Shown piece by piece: positions 19,798 to 29,420 of a stretch of DNA of 64,000 nt. The notes under the pieces are model-generated. The model was given only the letters and a program-made list of their open reading frames with translations. It had not been told where the DNA came from and searched no databases. This DNA comes from Flavobacteriaceae bacterium. GTDB taxonomy: Bacteria > Bacteroidota > Bacteroidia > Flavobacteriales > Flavobacteriaceae. Made by a program: the position numbers and the translations under genes. Numbering within the stretch: position 1 is the first letter of the stretch; the number at the start of each line of letters is the position of its first letter. The stretch covers positions 62,001 to 126,000 of the forward strand of contig JAGYKX010000007.1 of assembly GCA_018401115.1 (NCBI GenBank), read 5' to 3'.

Positions 19798-20013
19798 TAA
19801 CAAAGGGGGTGGGTTTTTTAGAAACCGTTTACTTTTTTGAGTTTGGTCGAAATATCTATATATAACCCGATAAAAAGATACATACACCTCAAACAAATAG
19901 ACTATTATTTGTTCAGGAATTTTCTGTAAAATTTAACCTTATAGAGAAATTAAGCCTCATTTGAATCCTTTTAACTACATTAGATATTTCTATTTAAGAA
20001 ATACACAAAGTTT

Positions 20014-20937
20014 ATGAGGTGTTGCATTTGTCATTCAGAAAATCACAGCTTTCATATTGAAACTGGCCCTATGATGGTTGATGTCAATAAAGATAGAAGC
20101 TATCGTTTTCTTCATTGCAAACATTGTGAATCTGTGTTTTTGGAAAATCCAATAGAAGAACAAGATTTAAGTGCGTTTTATTCGGATTATTACCTTCCAT
20201 ATCGAGGTGAAAAAGCCTGGGGCAAATACGCTGGTATAGTTCGGCGGCAAGATCACTTATTAAATTTAAAAAAGTTCAATTTAGTTGCTAAACACCTTTC
20301 TTTAAAAAATCAACCTCAGGTTAAAATTTTAGATATTGGTTGCGGTAAGCCAGATTTTCTATATGAGTTTAAACAACAAACCAATGCTGAGTGTTTCGGT
20401 ATTGATTTTAAGTCTGCCCAATGGGATAATCCTAAGTATGCAGGAATTCACTTATCAGAAGAAAGTGCGGGTCAATTTAACTCTACAGAACGTTTTGACG
20501 TAATTACCGCATGGCATTATCTGGAACACGACTATGACCCTGTTTTAACTATACATAAGTGTTATGAACACCTTAAACCTGGAGGACTCGTAATCATTGA
20601 GGTGCCCATGTATCAGGGTCTTTTAGCCAAAATTCAAAAAAAGTATTGGCAAGGTTGGCATACCCCAAGACATATTAATTTATTCAGTTTTAAATCATGG
20701 GATTTTCTTTTTCCAAAATCAAAGTGGAAGATTGTTGATCACCAAAAATACGGTACACTTGATCCATTCATTTTATGGTGGCTGGGCAGGGCTGAAAAAA
20801 ATAACATAATATGGAATACAGATTTTGATCAACATTTTTTTACCCTAGCATTGCTTAAGTGCCTTACTTGGCCATTATTTGTATTGGAAAAATATATTCC
20901 TTTGGGTATACAAACTGTAATTGTTGAAAAAAAATAG
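20014..20937 (+). CDS. Class I SAM-dependent methyltransferase with N-terminal Cys-rich (zinc-ribbon-like) segment
   Basis: MRCCICHSENHSFH...CKHCES; ILDIGCGKPDFLYEF; AWHYLEHDYDP. Confidence 0.85.
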   Translation: MRCCICHSENHSFHIETGPMMVDVNKDRSYRFLHCKHCESVFLENPIEEQDLSAFYSDYYLPYRGEKAWGKYAGIVRRQDHLLNLKKFNLVAKHLSLKNQPQVKILDIGCGKPDFLYEFKQQTNAECFGIDFKSAQWDNPKYAGIHLSEESAGQFNSTERFDVITAWHYLEHDYDPVLTIHKCYEHLKPGGLVIIEVPMYQGLLAKIQKKYWQGWHTPRHINLFSFKSWDFLFPKSKWKIVDHQKYGTLDPFILWWLGRAEKNNIIWNTDFDQHFFTLALLKCLTWPLFVLEKYIPLGIQTVIVEKK

Positions 20938-20941
20938 CCAG

Positions 20942-21625
20942 ATGCAAGTAACGACTGTTGTATTATTTCGCTTACAGGGTAATTTCAATAAATTTTGGGG
21001 ATTTAGACAAGTACCATTCGCATCTACTTACCTTAAAAATACCCCTGGGCTTCAATTTTTCAAATCTATGGGATCCGGAAGTGGTGCCGGTTTTGGTTCC
21101 TGGCCAGATTTTGGCCAATACACCTGGTTAATGGTTTGGGAAAGTTCTTCCCATGCGGAATCTTTTTTTAGAGATAATATATACCTGAGTGAATATGTCA
21201 ATAGATGTTTAAGCTCGCGTGTTCTTTATTTAAAAAATATAGTATCACATGGCCAATGGTCTGGGATAAACCCATTTGTTGTTTCAGAAAATACTATTGA
21301 AAACGCTAAAATTGCCGTATTGACTAGGGCTCGAATTCGCACTAGAAAGGTGTGGCAATTTTGGCATCAAGTTGGAAAAACATCTAAAGGATTATATCAA
21401 TTTGACGAGCTCGAATATGCTGTAGGCATTGGTGAATTACCCTTAATTTATCAAGCCACTATAAGTGTTTGGTCTAATATTGAGAGTGTAACTCGATATG
21501 CTTATCAACACGAAGCCCATAAAAAGGTGATTCAATTAGCACGAAAAAATAATTGGTATAGCGAGGAGCTTTTTGCACGATTCTATCTTGAAAAAGAGAT
21601 TTACTTGGGCGACAGATTTAACTAA
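20942..21625 (+). CDS. Spheroidene monooxygenase (CrtA)-like protein
   Basis: TTVVLFRLQG..., MGSGSGAGFGSWPDFGQYTWLMVWE, WYSEELFARF resemble the CrtA-like family; ATG at 20942 preferred over 20921. Confidence 0.7.
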   Translation: MQVTTVVLFRLQGNFNKFWGFRQVPFASTYLKNTPGLQFFKSMGSGSGAGFGSWPDFGQYTWLMVWESSSHAESFFRDNIYLSEYVNRCLSSRVLYLKNIVSHGQWSGINPFVVSENTIENAKIAVLTRARIRTRKVWQFWHQVGKTSKGLYQFDELEYAVGIGELPLIYQATISVWSNIESVTRYAYQHEAHKKVIQLARKNNWYSEELFARFYLEKEIYLGDRFN

Positions 21626-21798
21626 TAGTGGCAGCATAATAAAATAATAAAACTTTCATAGCTGCTTTTTTTAAAGATGAATTAAATATCACTTTTCATC
21701 GTTTATATATACTCTGAAAAACAACACACTTCCCCGCAACCAGACACAACAACATCCTAAATAAAACAATTAGAAATTCTTTGTTAAATGCTAATATA

Positions 21799-21833
21799 AA
21801 AAACCTAAAAAGGTTCAGTACATCACTAGATTT
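21799..21833. repeat. Imperfect 35-bp direct repeat, copy 2
   Basis: aaaaacctaaaaaggttcagtacatcactagattt; overlaps the stop of the truncated PorP/SprF-like gene. Confidence 0.85.
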
Positions 21834-22353
21834 AAAAAGTATTTGATAGTTTTACATTAGACTTAGCTTGCTTACCAAACTTAAACCTCATAAACAATTC
21901 ATGGGTATTGGCTCTAAGAGCTGTGCTGCTGGTTCTTTGACCCATCTCATAACCATAGCCAAAGTCTAGTTTTTGCATACCGCTAAAGACTAGCATAGCG
22001 CTGATGTAGTCATTATTACTCACGCACATTCCCACTTGTAATTGGTCCTTGAAGTTAATCTTCCTTATGACAGTGATTTGGTTGGGAGCGTCACTTACTA
22101 TACGATATAAAAATGAAGGCGCTATGGAAATAGTGCTATTAAGCTTGTCTATGTCAATATTATTGAAGTTAGCTCCTACTTTAATTCCTAGATGTAAATT
22201 GGTATTAGTGTTTAATTGGAGTTTATAGCCATAGTCTACAGAGGCCATTCCTTGGTTTTCTACATAGACTTTATCTGATAAATAGCTAAAACCCCAGGAG
22301 GCCCTATTTTTTTCTTTGGTGTTATACACCAAGGAAGTGGCTCTAAATAGCAC
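21832..22353 (-). pseudogene. PorP/SprF-family type IX secretion membrane protein, N-terminally truncated
   Basis: RASWGFSYLSDKVYVENQGMASVDYGYKLQLNTNTNLHLGIKVGANF matches the PorP/SprF family mid-region; signal peptide and N-terminal part absent. Confidence 0.65.
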
Positions 22354-22490
22354 CCATTAATTAAAAAATCAGAAAAACCATCTTTTATTCCTCATTTTTA
22401 GAGTTGAAAATTTTCAACCAAAAGTTTTAAACACTCTAAATCACCCCAAAAATTATTTAAATTCCCTCCCTACGGCTCTACTTAAAGCAC

Positions 22491-22518
22491 AAAAACCCAC
22501 TCCAAGGAGTGGGTTTTT
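22491..22518. terminator. Strong intrinsic terminator hairpin
   Basis: aaaaacccactcc-aa-ggagtgggttttt, perfect 13-bp dyad. Confidence 0.85.
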
Positions 22519-22627
22519 GTATTTTCAACAAAGGAACCAAAGGGACAGTTAAGCTATTTTTAAGTGTATATGTAACAAAACATCCTTATTCAATTTAATC
22601 TGAGTTAAAAAACAATAACTTTAACAA

Positions 22628-23035
22628 ATGAAAAATACTTTTTTTCTGTTGTTAGGTTTCCTCCTACTTTTTGGTTGTGTGAACAAGACAACGCAAGCTA
22701 AAAATAACACCTCTTCTACTAATAATATGAATGAAACCTTGCGCCATATTGTACTGTTTAAATTTAAAGCGTCTTCTGGGGTGGTTGATATTCAGAAAAT
22801 AGAGGACGCCTTTATCGCTTTACCCACTAAAATAAAAGAAATAAAGGATTTTGAATGGGGTCTAAACAATAGTCCCGAAGGATTAGACAAAGGCTTTACC
22901 CATTGCTTTTTTGTGACTTTTGAAAGTGAAGCGGACAGGGCTACTTACCTTACTCACCCTGACCATTTGGCTTTTGTAGCCTTGTTGGATGGGCATGTGG
23001 AAGATGTTTTGGTGCTGGATTATTGGTCTAAATGA
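22628..23035 (+). CDS. Dabb family (stress-responsive A/B barrel) lipoprotein
   Basis: Lipobox-like LLFGC; LRHIVLFKFK ... LTHPDHLAF. Confidence 0.85.
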   Translation: MKNTFFLLLGFLLLFGCVNKTTQAKNNTSSTNNMNETLRHIVLFKFKASSGVVDIQKIEDAFIALPTKIKEIKDFEWGLNNSPEGLDKGFTHCFFVTFESEADRATYLTHPDHLAFVALLDGHVEDVLVLDYWSK

Positions 23036-23103
23036 TGGTGCTTTGTTCACAAAATTGGCTCACGAAAACTAAAAAAGCATCGGCCGAGGCCAACAAAAGC
23101 CTA

Positions 23104-23649
23104 TTAAAAGCGCAAGAGCGCATAGCCTTTGAGTTGATAGGTGGTGAGTACTGTGAGCGCAGAAGTGGCCATCTCTAGTCCTGGCGCTAACTCCTCTGGG
23201 GCAATTTTTCTTTTAAACATTGACTGTGAACAAACGACAATTTTTACACCCTGAGCCAACAGTTGTTCAAATAATAGACTGTGCGGGTTGGCTATTCCAT
23301 ATCGTTTGGTATACGCCTGGTCGTTCATTACAGACCATATGGCGGAACCGTGAATGGCTACAACCACATTGAGATGTTCTTGGGGAACTCCTCCCATTAC
23401 ATGAAGGTTCATGAGTCGCGCTAGATTATTTAAAGCGAAAAAAACTTGGCTTTTATCTTCGTCTCCTGTAGCAACGTCTACCACAATATTATATACCATG
23501 TCGGGGTCTGGCTTTTCAGTGGCCATGGGTGCGGCACCAATGGTTCCAAAATCCGAAATAATAGGGTTCACCAAGGTTTGCCCATGTAATAGTCCTGAGA
23601 ACAAAACAAAGAAGATAATGTATATATGATTTTTCGTTCGGTAATTCAT
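23104..23649 (-). CDS. DsrE family protein with signal peptide
   Basis: VVVAIHGSAIWSVMND and GVKIVVCSQSM patterns typical of DsrE-like proteins. Confidence 0.8.
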   Translation of the reverse strand: MNYRTKNHIYIIFFVLFSGLLHGQTLVNPIISDFGTIGAAPMATEKPDPDMVYNIVVDVATGDEDKSQVFFALNNLARLMNLHVMGGVPQEHLNVVVAIHGSAIWSVMNDQAYTKRYGIANPHSLLFEQLLAQGVKIVVCSQSMFKRKIAPEELAPGLEMATSALTVLTTYQLKGYALLRF

Positions 23650-23706
23650 TGGTCTATATTTTGTTTATATTTGAGTGAAGTTAGATAAAAACAGCTATTT
23701 TGTTTT

Positions 23707-23802
23707 ATGAAAAAGCCTATATTAACTAAAAATACTAAACGATTACTGGTCTTTGGTATCCTTAAAAAAGTAGCTTTAGTGCTTTGGTTTTTATATATCT
23801 AA
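23707..23802 (+). CDS. Candidate 31-aa hydrophobic microprotein
   Basis: MKKPILTKNTKRLLVFGILKKVALVLWFLYI*; basic N-terminus plus one hydrophobic helix. Confidence 0.3.
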   Translation: MKKPILTKNTKRLLVFGILKKVALVLWFLYI

Positions 23803-23871
23803 ACGCTGTTTTGTGTTTATATATGTTCTCTAAAGTATTTTAAACCTAAAATAAACACGCCTCTCAAAGGC

Positions 23872-25431
23872 TTACTCTGCGTCCCAAATACTTTGAATTG
23901 GTGTGATTTTCAATCCACTATAAGTACTTTTTTCTGATCCTTTATTTTCAATTTTTAATTGGTTAAAAGCAAGGTTGTTAAAAAATTGCGCCGTCATGAC
24001 TTTTTGGCCGTTGTTTAGGAAAATCTCTACAGAGGACTGGTCTAAAAATATTGCTACTGGAATATCTGTATGGGGCAAATCTCCAATGGGACCTGTCTGA
24101 ATGGTTTTAAAATCTTCTTGAAAGTCTACCAATCCACTGGCGCTTCTGTCTATGGACATCTGCTGGTTTTCTGGATCTAAGTGAATACTTAAGCGCTCCT
24201 GCTTTTGATTGACAAATGAGAGACTCATGGCAGATCCATCCCAAATGAAATCTATTTTAGATTGATTGAGGTCTTCTGAATAAGTGACTATACTTTGGCC
24301 AGCGGCTATGGAAACATTTTTTCCGTTGTTGTCATTTCCTAAAGCATTCCATACTGGGGCGGGTGTGCTAAACAACGTAGGAACCCCTTGAACGTCCCTT
24401 AGGGATAGGGTTCTAGGTAAAGTCATAGCGCTACGCCATCTTTCTGTGGGAGTGTTTTGAGCGTAAAGCCAATTGCTCATCCAGCCAATAAATAATCTGG
24501 AACCGTCTGGGGTGTGGTTGTATGTCACACCGGCATAATTATCCGTGCCCCAGTCTACCCATTGGTCTTCTTTTTGGTTAGAGGTAAATGTTTTACCGTC
24601 AAAATTTCCTACAAAATACTGTGTGCCGCTACCACTATTGGGGGCGCCTGGGTTAATGCTAATGAAGAGTACCCATTGCTCTACCCCACTGGTTTGATCT
24701 GTAAAAGAAAACAAATCTGGGCACTCCCAAACCCCGCCGTGAGCCCCTTGGTTTTTTCCAAATTCACTTTGCTTTTCCCAATCAATTAGGTTGTTAGATC
24801 CCCATATTTGCAAATGGTTTCCAGCTACCAAAAGCATGGTCCAAGCATTGGTTTTTTCATTCCAAAATACTTTGGGATCTCTAAAATCTTTTATTCCTGG
24901 ATTTCCTATGATTGGATTTCCAGCATACATTTCCCAGCTGTCACCTCCATCTAAACTAAAGGCAATTCCCTGGGTTTGGTAATCTGTTTTTCCTGCTTTT
25001 TCTCCCTCCATGAGGTGGTAGGTGAAAATAGCAATCATGGCTGGATTTTCTTTGGTACCAAGACCTGAAGTATTCTCAAAATCTACCACGGCAGATCCAG
25101 AAAATATATACCCGTGTTGGTCAGGAAAAAGGGCTATGGGCTTGTGTTCCCAGTGCACTAGGTCTGTAGAGGTTGCATGCCCCCAATGCATGGGTCCCCA
25201 AACAATGTCTTCAGGATAGTACTGATAGAACAAATGATATACACCCTTGTAAAATACCAATCCGTTAGGGTCATTCATCCATTTTTCTCTTGGGGTAAAG
25301 TGGTATTGAGGCCTGTGTGGCTCTTGATACAAAGGAGTTTCGTAAGTTGCCATAAATTCTGAAGGTGTACTGCTATTTTTACAGCTACCCAAAACTAAAA
25401 AAAGAAATAAGAAAATTGCTGAATTTCGCAT
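23872..25431 (-). CDS. Glycoside hydrolase family 32 (levanase/fructanase-like)
   Basis: HFTPREKWMNDPNGLVFYKGVYHLFYQYYP; FRDPKV; WECPDLF. Confidence 0.93.
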   Translation of the reverse strand: MRNSAIFLFLFLVLGSCKNSSTPSEFMATYETPLYQEPHRPQYHFTPREKWMNDPNGLVFYKGVYHLFYQYYPEDIVWGPMHWGHATSTDLVHWEHKPIALFPDQHGYIFSGSAVVDFENTSGLGTKENPAMIAIFTYHLMEGEKAGKTDYQTQGIAFSLDGGDSWEMYAGNPIIGNPGIKDFRDPKVFWNEKTNAWTMLLVAGNHLQIWGSNNLIDWEKQSEFGKNQGAHGGVWECPDLFSFTDQTSGVEQWVLFISINPGAPNSGSGTQYFVGNFDGKTFTSNQKEDQWVDWGTDNYAGVTYNHTPDGSRLFIGWMSNWLYAQNTPTERWRSAMTLPRTLSLRDVQGVPTLFSTPAPVWNALGNDNNGKNVSIAAGQSIVTYSEDLNQSKIDFIWDGSAMSLSFVNQKQERLSIHLDPENQQMSIDRSASGLVDFQEDFKTIQTGPIGDLPHTDIPVAIFLDQSSVEIFLNNGQKVMTAQFFNNLAFNQLKIENKGSEKSTYSGLKITPIQSIWDAE

Positions 25432-25528
25432 GGTAATGAATTGTTTTTGCTAAAATAGATTTTTTCTCAAACACCCTCCTATTAAATTACAGATTTACGA
25501 CCTTAGTACTTCAATACTTTTAAAAAAC

Positions 25529-26134
25529 ATGCCTGAGAACCTCTTAATTATATTCGCTAAAAATCCGGTGCTTGGCCGTTGTAAAAAAAGGTTAGCCAAA
25601 GGTATTGGCCCAGAAAATGCCCTTGCTGTCTACCGCATATTACTGCAACATACCGCCAAAATTACTCATAATTTAAAAGTAGATAAGGAAGTGTTTTACT
25701 CGGATTTTATAGACCATGAAGACAATTGGGATTCCACTATTTTTAAAAAAGAGCTTCAATGCTCTGGAGATCTGGGCCAAAAAATGCAAACTGCATTTGA
25801 AGCGGGATTTAAAAAAGGTTATCAAAAAATAGTGCTTATTGGAACGGATTTAATCACTTTAGAGGCCAGTGATATTCAAAAGGCTTTTGAGGCCCTTGAC
25901 AACAATACTGTGGTTTTTGGTCCCGCCCAAGACGGCGGATACTACCTCATTGGGCTCACCCAAATGAAACCTGAGTTATTTGAAAACATTCCCTGGAGCA
26001 CCGCAGCGGTACTTACTAGGAGTCTTGAAAAAATAGACCACACTTACCAATTGCTTCAAATAAAAAATGACATAGATACAGTAGAAGACCTAGCGGAAAT
26101 TCCTGTATTTTTACCTTTTATTCCTTTAGTATGA
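25529..26134 (+). CDS. TIGR04282/DUF2064-type glycosyltransferase (arsenosugar biosynthesis family)
   Basis: FAKNPVLGRCKKRLA, IGTDLITL, FGPAQDGGYYLIGL. Confidence 0.83.
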   Translation: MPENLLIIFAKNPVLGRCKKRLAKGIGPENALAVYRILLQHTAKITHNLKVDKEVFYSDFIDHEDNWDSTIFKKELQCSGDLGQKMQTAFEAGFKKGYQKIVLIGTDLITLEASDIQKAFEALDNNTVVFGPAQDGGYYLIGLTQMKPELFENIPWSTAAVLTRSLEKIDHTYQLLQIKNDIDTVEDLAEIPVFLPFIPLV

Positions 26135-26946
26135 TACCAAAGCACTTAGAAGAATCTATAGCCTATTTAAAAGAAAAAGGATTTGACCGTCCAGAAGTAG
26201 GCATTGTACTAGGAACAGGCTTAGGGCAATTGGTCAATCATTTGGAAGAGCCCGTAGAAGCCCACTACAATCAAATTCCTTTTTTTCCGCTTGCCACGGT
26301 AGAGTTTCATTCAGGCAAATTACTTTACGGCAGTTTAGGAGGAAAAAAAGTAGCGGTCATGCAAGGCAGGTTTCACATCTATGAAGGCTATGACTTACAA
26401 GACGTCACTTACCCCGTTAGGGTCATGCACGGATTGGGTATTAAACATTTACTGATTTCGAACGCCTCAGGCGCCATTAACCTCAACTACAAAAAAGGTG
26501 AGATGATGCTTATAGAGGACCACTTAAACCTGCAAGGAGGCTCCCCATTGGCCTTTAAAAATGTCGGTGATTTTGGAGAGCGATTTGCAGACATGAGCAC
26601 ACCCTATGATCCCAGTTTGAGTAAAATAATAAAAGAGATAGCAATAGAAGAAAACATACCACTTCAAGAAGGGGTCTACGCCGCTGTAGTTGGCCCTCAG
26701 CTAGAAACAAGGGCAGAGTATAGAATGCTAAAAACACTGGGAGCAGACGCTGTAGGAATGTCCACGGTGCCAGAGGTGATTGTTGCTAATCATTTAAAAC
26801 TTCCTGTAGCAGCTATTTCAGTACTTACCGATGAATGCGATCCTGATCATTTAAAACCAGTGGATATTGCGGAGATTATTGCCATAGCTGGAACTACAGA
26901 ACCCAAAATGATCACCCTATTCACCAAGCTTATAGAACGATTGTAA
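26131..26946 (+). CDS. Purine-nucleoside phosphorylase
   Basis: GIVLGTGLG, GRFHIYEGY, NASGAIN, GPQLETRAEYRMLK; ATGA overlap with preceding gene. Confidence 0.9.
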   Translation: MIPKHLEESIAYLKEKGFDRPEVGIVLGTGLGQLVNHLEEPVEAHYNQIPFFPLATVEFHSGKLLYGSLGGKKVAVMQGRFHIYEGYDLQDVTYPVRVMHGLGIKHLLISNASGAINLNYKKGEMMLIEDHLNLQGGSPLAFKNVGDFGERFADMSTPYDPSLSKIIKEIAIEENIPLQEGVYAAVVGPQLETRAEYRMLKTLGADAVGMSTVPEVIVANHLKLPVAAISVLTDECDPDHLKPVDIAEIIAIAGTTEPKMITLFTKLIERL

Positions 26947-26955
26947 TTTTAAAAA

Positions 26956-27966
26956 TTAATTCGAATAATGACCATACAGGGATCTTAGGGTCTTTTCTGC
27001 TGGCTTATTTTGTGGAGTAAATCGATTGTTTTCAGGGCCACCAACCCCTTCTAAATACATGAACCATTTCCAAATAAACCCGCCTTGGAACCAATGCTGT
27101 GACCAAAAGGTATCTATAATCGCCTGAATAGCCCTGGACTGAGCTGCTAAATTAACCGCTTCTTTATTTTTGTCTACTAGCCAAGGTTTGGCCCCTAGGT
27201 AATCTACACTTCTGTAGCCAAACTCAGTAAATAACACCTTCTTATCGCAGCTCAAAGCCAATCCCCGTATTTTGCTATAATGAGGCTGCCAAGCCTGAAC
27301 TAAAGTTTTATAAGAAGGGTCTCTTTCTGCTGATAAAGGAAAATATGCGTCTATACCTACAAAGTCTAAAGCATCCCAAAAAAAAGTCTCCTCATACTCG
27401 TCCCAATTGGCTGCATAGGTGAGCTTTCCTTTATACACCTCTCTTATCTCTTCAATGAGCGCTTTCCAAAAGGCTGGTCTAGCGCGAACAAAAGCCTTGA
27501 GTTCTGTACCTATGCAAAAAAGCGGAATATTTAACTGCTGTGCCAAACGCGCAAAACGCAACATAAAGGAACGGTATTGATTTTCGAAAAACACCCAATC
27601 TTCTGTAGTGCTCATTTTAATATGACCTGTAAATGCGCCACCTCTGACCCATATCTGGGGCTTTAACATGATTTGAACACCCCCTTGGCTGAGTGTTTCA
27701 TAATACTGTTGAATGCCTGATTCTGTCTCTCCGTACCACTGCCGTTCAGGATCATAATTGAGCTCAGGATATACTGTAGAGCGCATCATGGCAAAAGGCA
27801 TAAGTGCTGCCCAATTAGCCCGCACCTCTTGAAATTGGGTCACATGAACGGCCGCTGCTTTTTCTCCAGAAGACACAAAACTGAGACCATTTATTTTTGA
27901 CTGGGCATGTAAAAACCCAACCCCAGAAATAGCGAATGCAAAAAGTAGGATTAGGGAACGATTCAT
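26956..27966 (-). CDS. GH113-like / TIM-barrel glycosidase
   Basis: IMLKPQIWVRGG, FCIGTELKAF, FVGIDAYFPL, VLFTEFGYRS. Confidence 0.75.
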   Translation of the reverse strand: MNRSLILLFAFAISGVGFLHAQSKINGLSFVSSGEKAAAVHVTQFQEVRANWAALMPFAMMRSTVYPELNYDPERQWYGETESGIQQYYETLSQGGVQIMLKPQIWVRGGAFTGHIKMSTTEDWVFFENQYRSFMLRFARLAQQLNIPLFCIGTELKAFVRARPAFWKALIEEIREVYKGKLTYAANWDEYEETFFWDALDFVGIDAYFPLSAERDPSYKTLVQAWQPHYSKIRGLALSCDKKVLFTEFGYRSVDYLGAKPWLVDKNKEAVNLAAQSRAIQAIIDTFWSQHWFQGGFIWKWFMYLEGVGGPENNRFTPQNKPAEKTLRSLYGHYSN

Positions 27967-28061
27967 AGTTTTTTTATTTTAAAAGTAGGATATTTACAAG
28001 AACAATTGGGATACAATAACAGATTCAACCCTTAAAATTTAATTTAAGGGAAACCACGCAT

Positions 28062-29420
28062 ATGGAGCAAGTAGTCATTATAGGAAATGGAATCGCTGGA
28101 ATTACAGCCGCCAGGCATATTAGAAAAAATTCCAATGCTGCCGTTACGGTTATTTCTTCCGAGACACCTCATTTCTTCTCCAGAACTGCGCTCATGTATG
28201 TGTACATGGGTCATATGACTTTTGAACACACCAAACCCTATGAAGATTGGTTTTGGAAAAAGAATCGAATAAGTCTCATCCAAGACCATGTAACTCAAAT
28301 AGATACTAAGAACAGCTTACTACAGTTAAAATCCTTGGACTCTATTCCCTATGACAAACTAATTATTGCTACAGGGTCTAAACCCACATTCCACCAATGG
28401 CCCGGTCAAGAGTTAAAAGGGGTACAAGGCCTCTATCACAAAAGAGACTTGGAACTTTTAGAAACCAATGCCCCAAATGCGAAAGTCTGTAAAAGAGCGG
28501 TGGTAGTAGGCGGTGGACTTATAGGAATTGAATTGGCAGAAATGTTGCACAGCAGGCATATTCCAGTGACTTTTTTAGTACGGGAACAAAATTTCTGGGA
28601 AGAAGTACTACCTACACAAAACGCCAAATTACTCAACCAACACATCCTATCTCAAGGTATAGACCTGAGGCTTAATACCGAACTAAAAGAAGTTTTTGGA
28701 GAAAGCAACGGCAGGGTAAAATCAATACTAACAAACCATAATGAACACATTGATTGTGATCTTGTTGGCATAGCAACAGGTGTACAACCCAATATAGATT
28801 TTCTAATAAATAGTCTTATCCATACAGACAGGGGGGTCCTTGTAAACAAGTATTTAGAAACTAATATACCAGGTATTTATGCTATTGGAGACTGCGCGCA
28901 ACAAACGGAGGTAAGCGGGCAAAGAAAGCCCATTGAAGCCGTGTGGTACACCGGAAGAATGATGGGCGAAACCCTTGCCCAAACCATATGTGGAAATAAA
29001 ACCGCCTATAAACCAGGCCATTGGTTTAATTCTGCTAAATTTTTTGAAGTAGAATACCAAACCTATGGCTGGGTCAATTCAGACCACAGAAAACCGGTGA
29101 ACGAGGCGCATTTTCATTGGCAACATCCCTCAGAAAATATAGCACTCAGCCTGGCATACCACAAAGACAGCCAGGTCTTATTAGGGGTAAACAGTTTTGG
29201 CATGCGACTCAGACATGTCGTGTTGGATGGCTGGCTCACAGAGCAAAGGACGCTTGAATATGTTTTGGCCCATTGGGCCGATGCGCTTTTTGACCCAGAA
29301 TTCACTAAAAATCAACTCCCTGAGCTCTTGGCCACCTACCAAAAAAAGTTCGGCAAAACACTCCAGCCCATGAAAAAAAATTGGTCTAGAATTTTAAACC
29401 CTTTTAAAAAAAGTCTATGA
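28062..29420 (+). CDS. NAD(P)/FAD-dependent pyridine nucleotide-disulfide oxidoreductase-like protein
   Basis: VIIGNGIAGITAARHIRK; VVVGGGLIGIELAEML; IYAIGDCA. Confidence 0.88.
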   Translation: MEQVVIIGNGIAGITAARHIRKNSNAAVTVISSETPHFFSRTALMYVYMGHMTFEHTKPYEDWFWKKNRISLIQDHVTQIDTKNSLLQLKSLDSIPYDKLIIATGSKPTFHQWPGQELKGVQGLYHKRDLELLETNAPNAKVCKRAVVVGGGLIGIELAEMLHSRHIPVTFLVREQNFWEEVLPTQNAKLLNQHILSQGIDLRLNTELKEVFGESNGRVKSILTNHNEHIDCDLVGIATGVQPNIDFLINSLIHTDRGVLVNKYLETNIPGIYAIGDCAQQTEVSGQRKPIEAVWYTGRMMGETLAQTICGNKTAYKPGHWFNSAKFFEVEYQTYGWVNSDHRKPVNEAHFHWQHPSENIALSLAYHKDSQVLLGVNSFGMRLRHVVLDGWLTEQRTLEYVLAHWADALFDPEFTKNQLPELLATYQKKFGKTLQPMKKNWSRILNPFKKSL

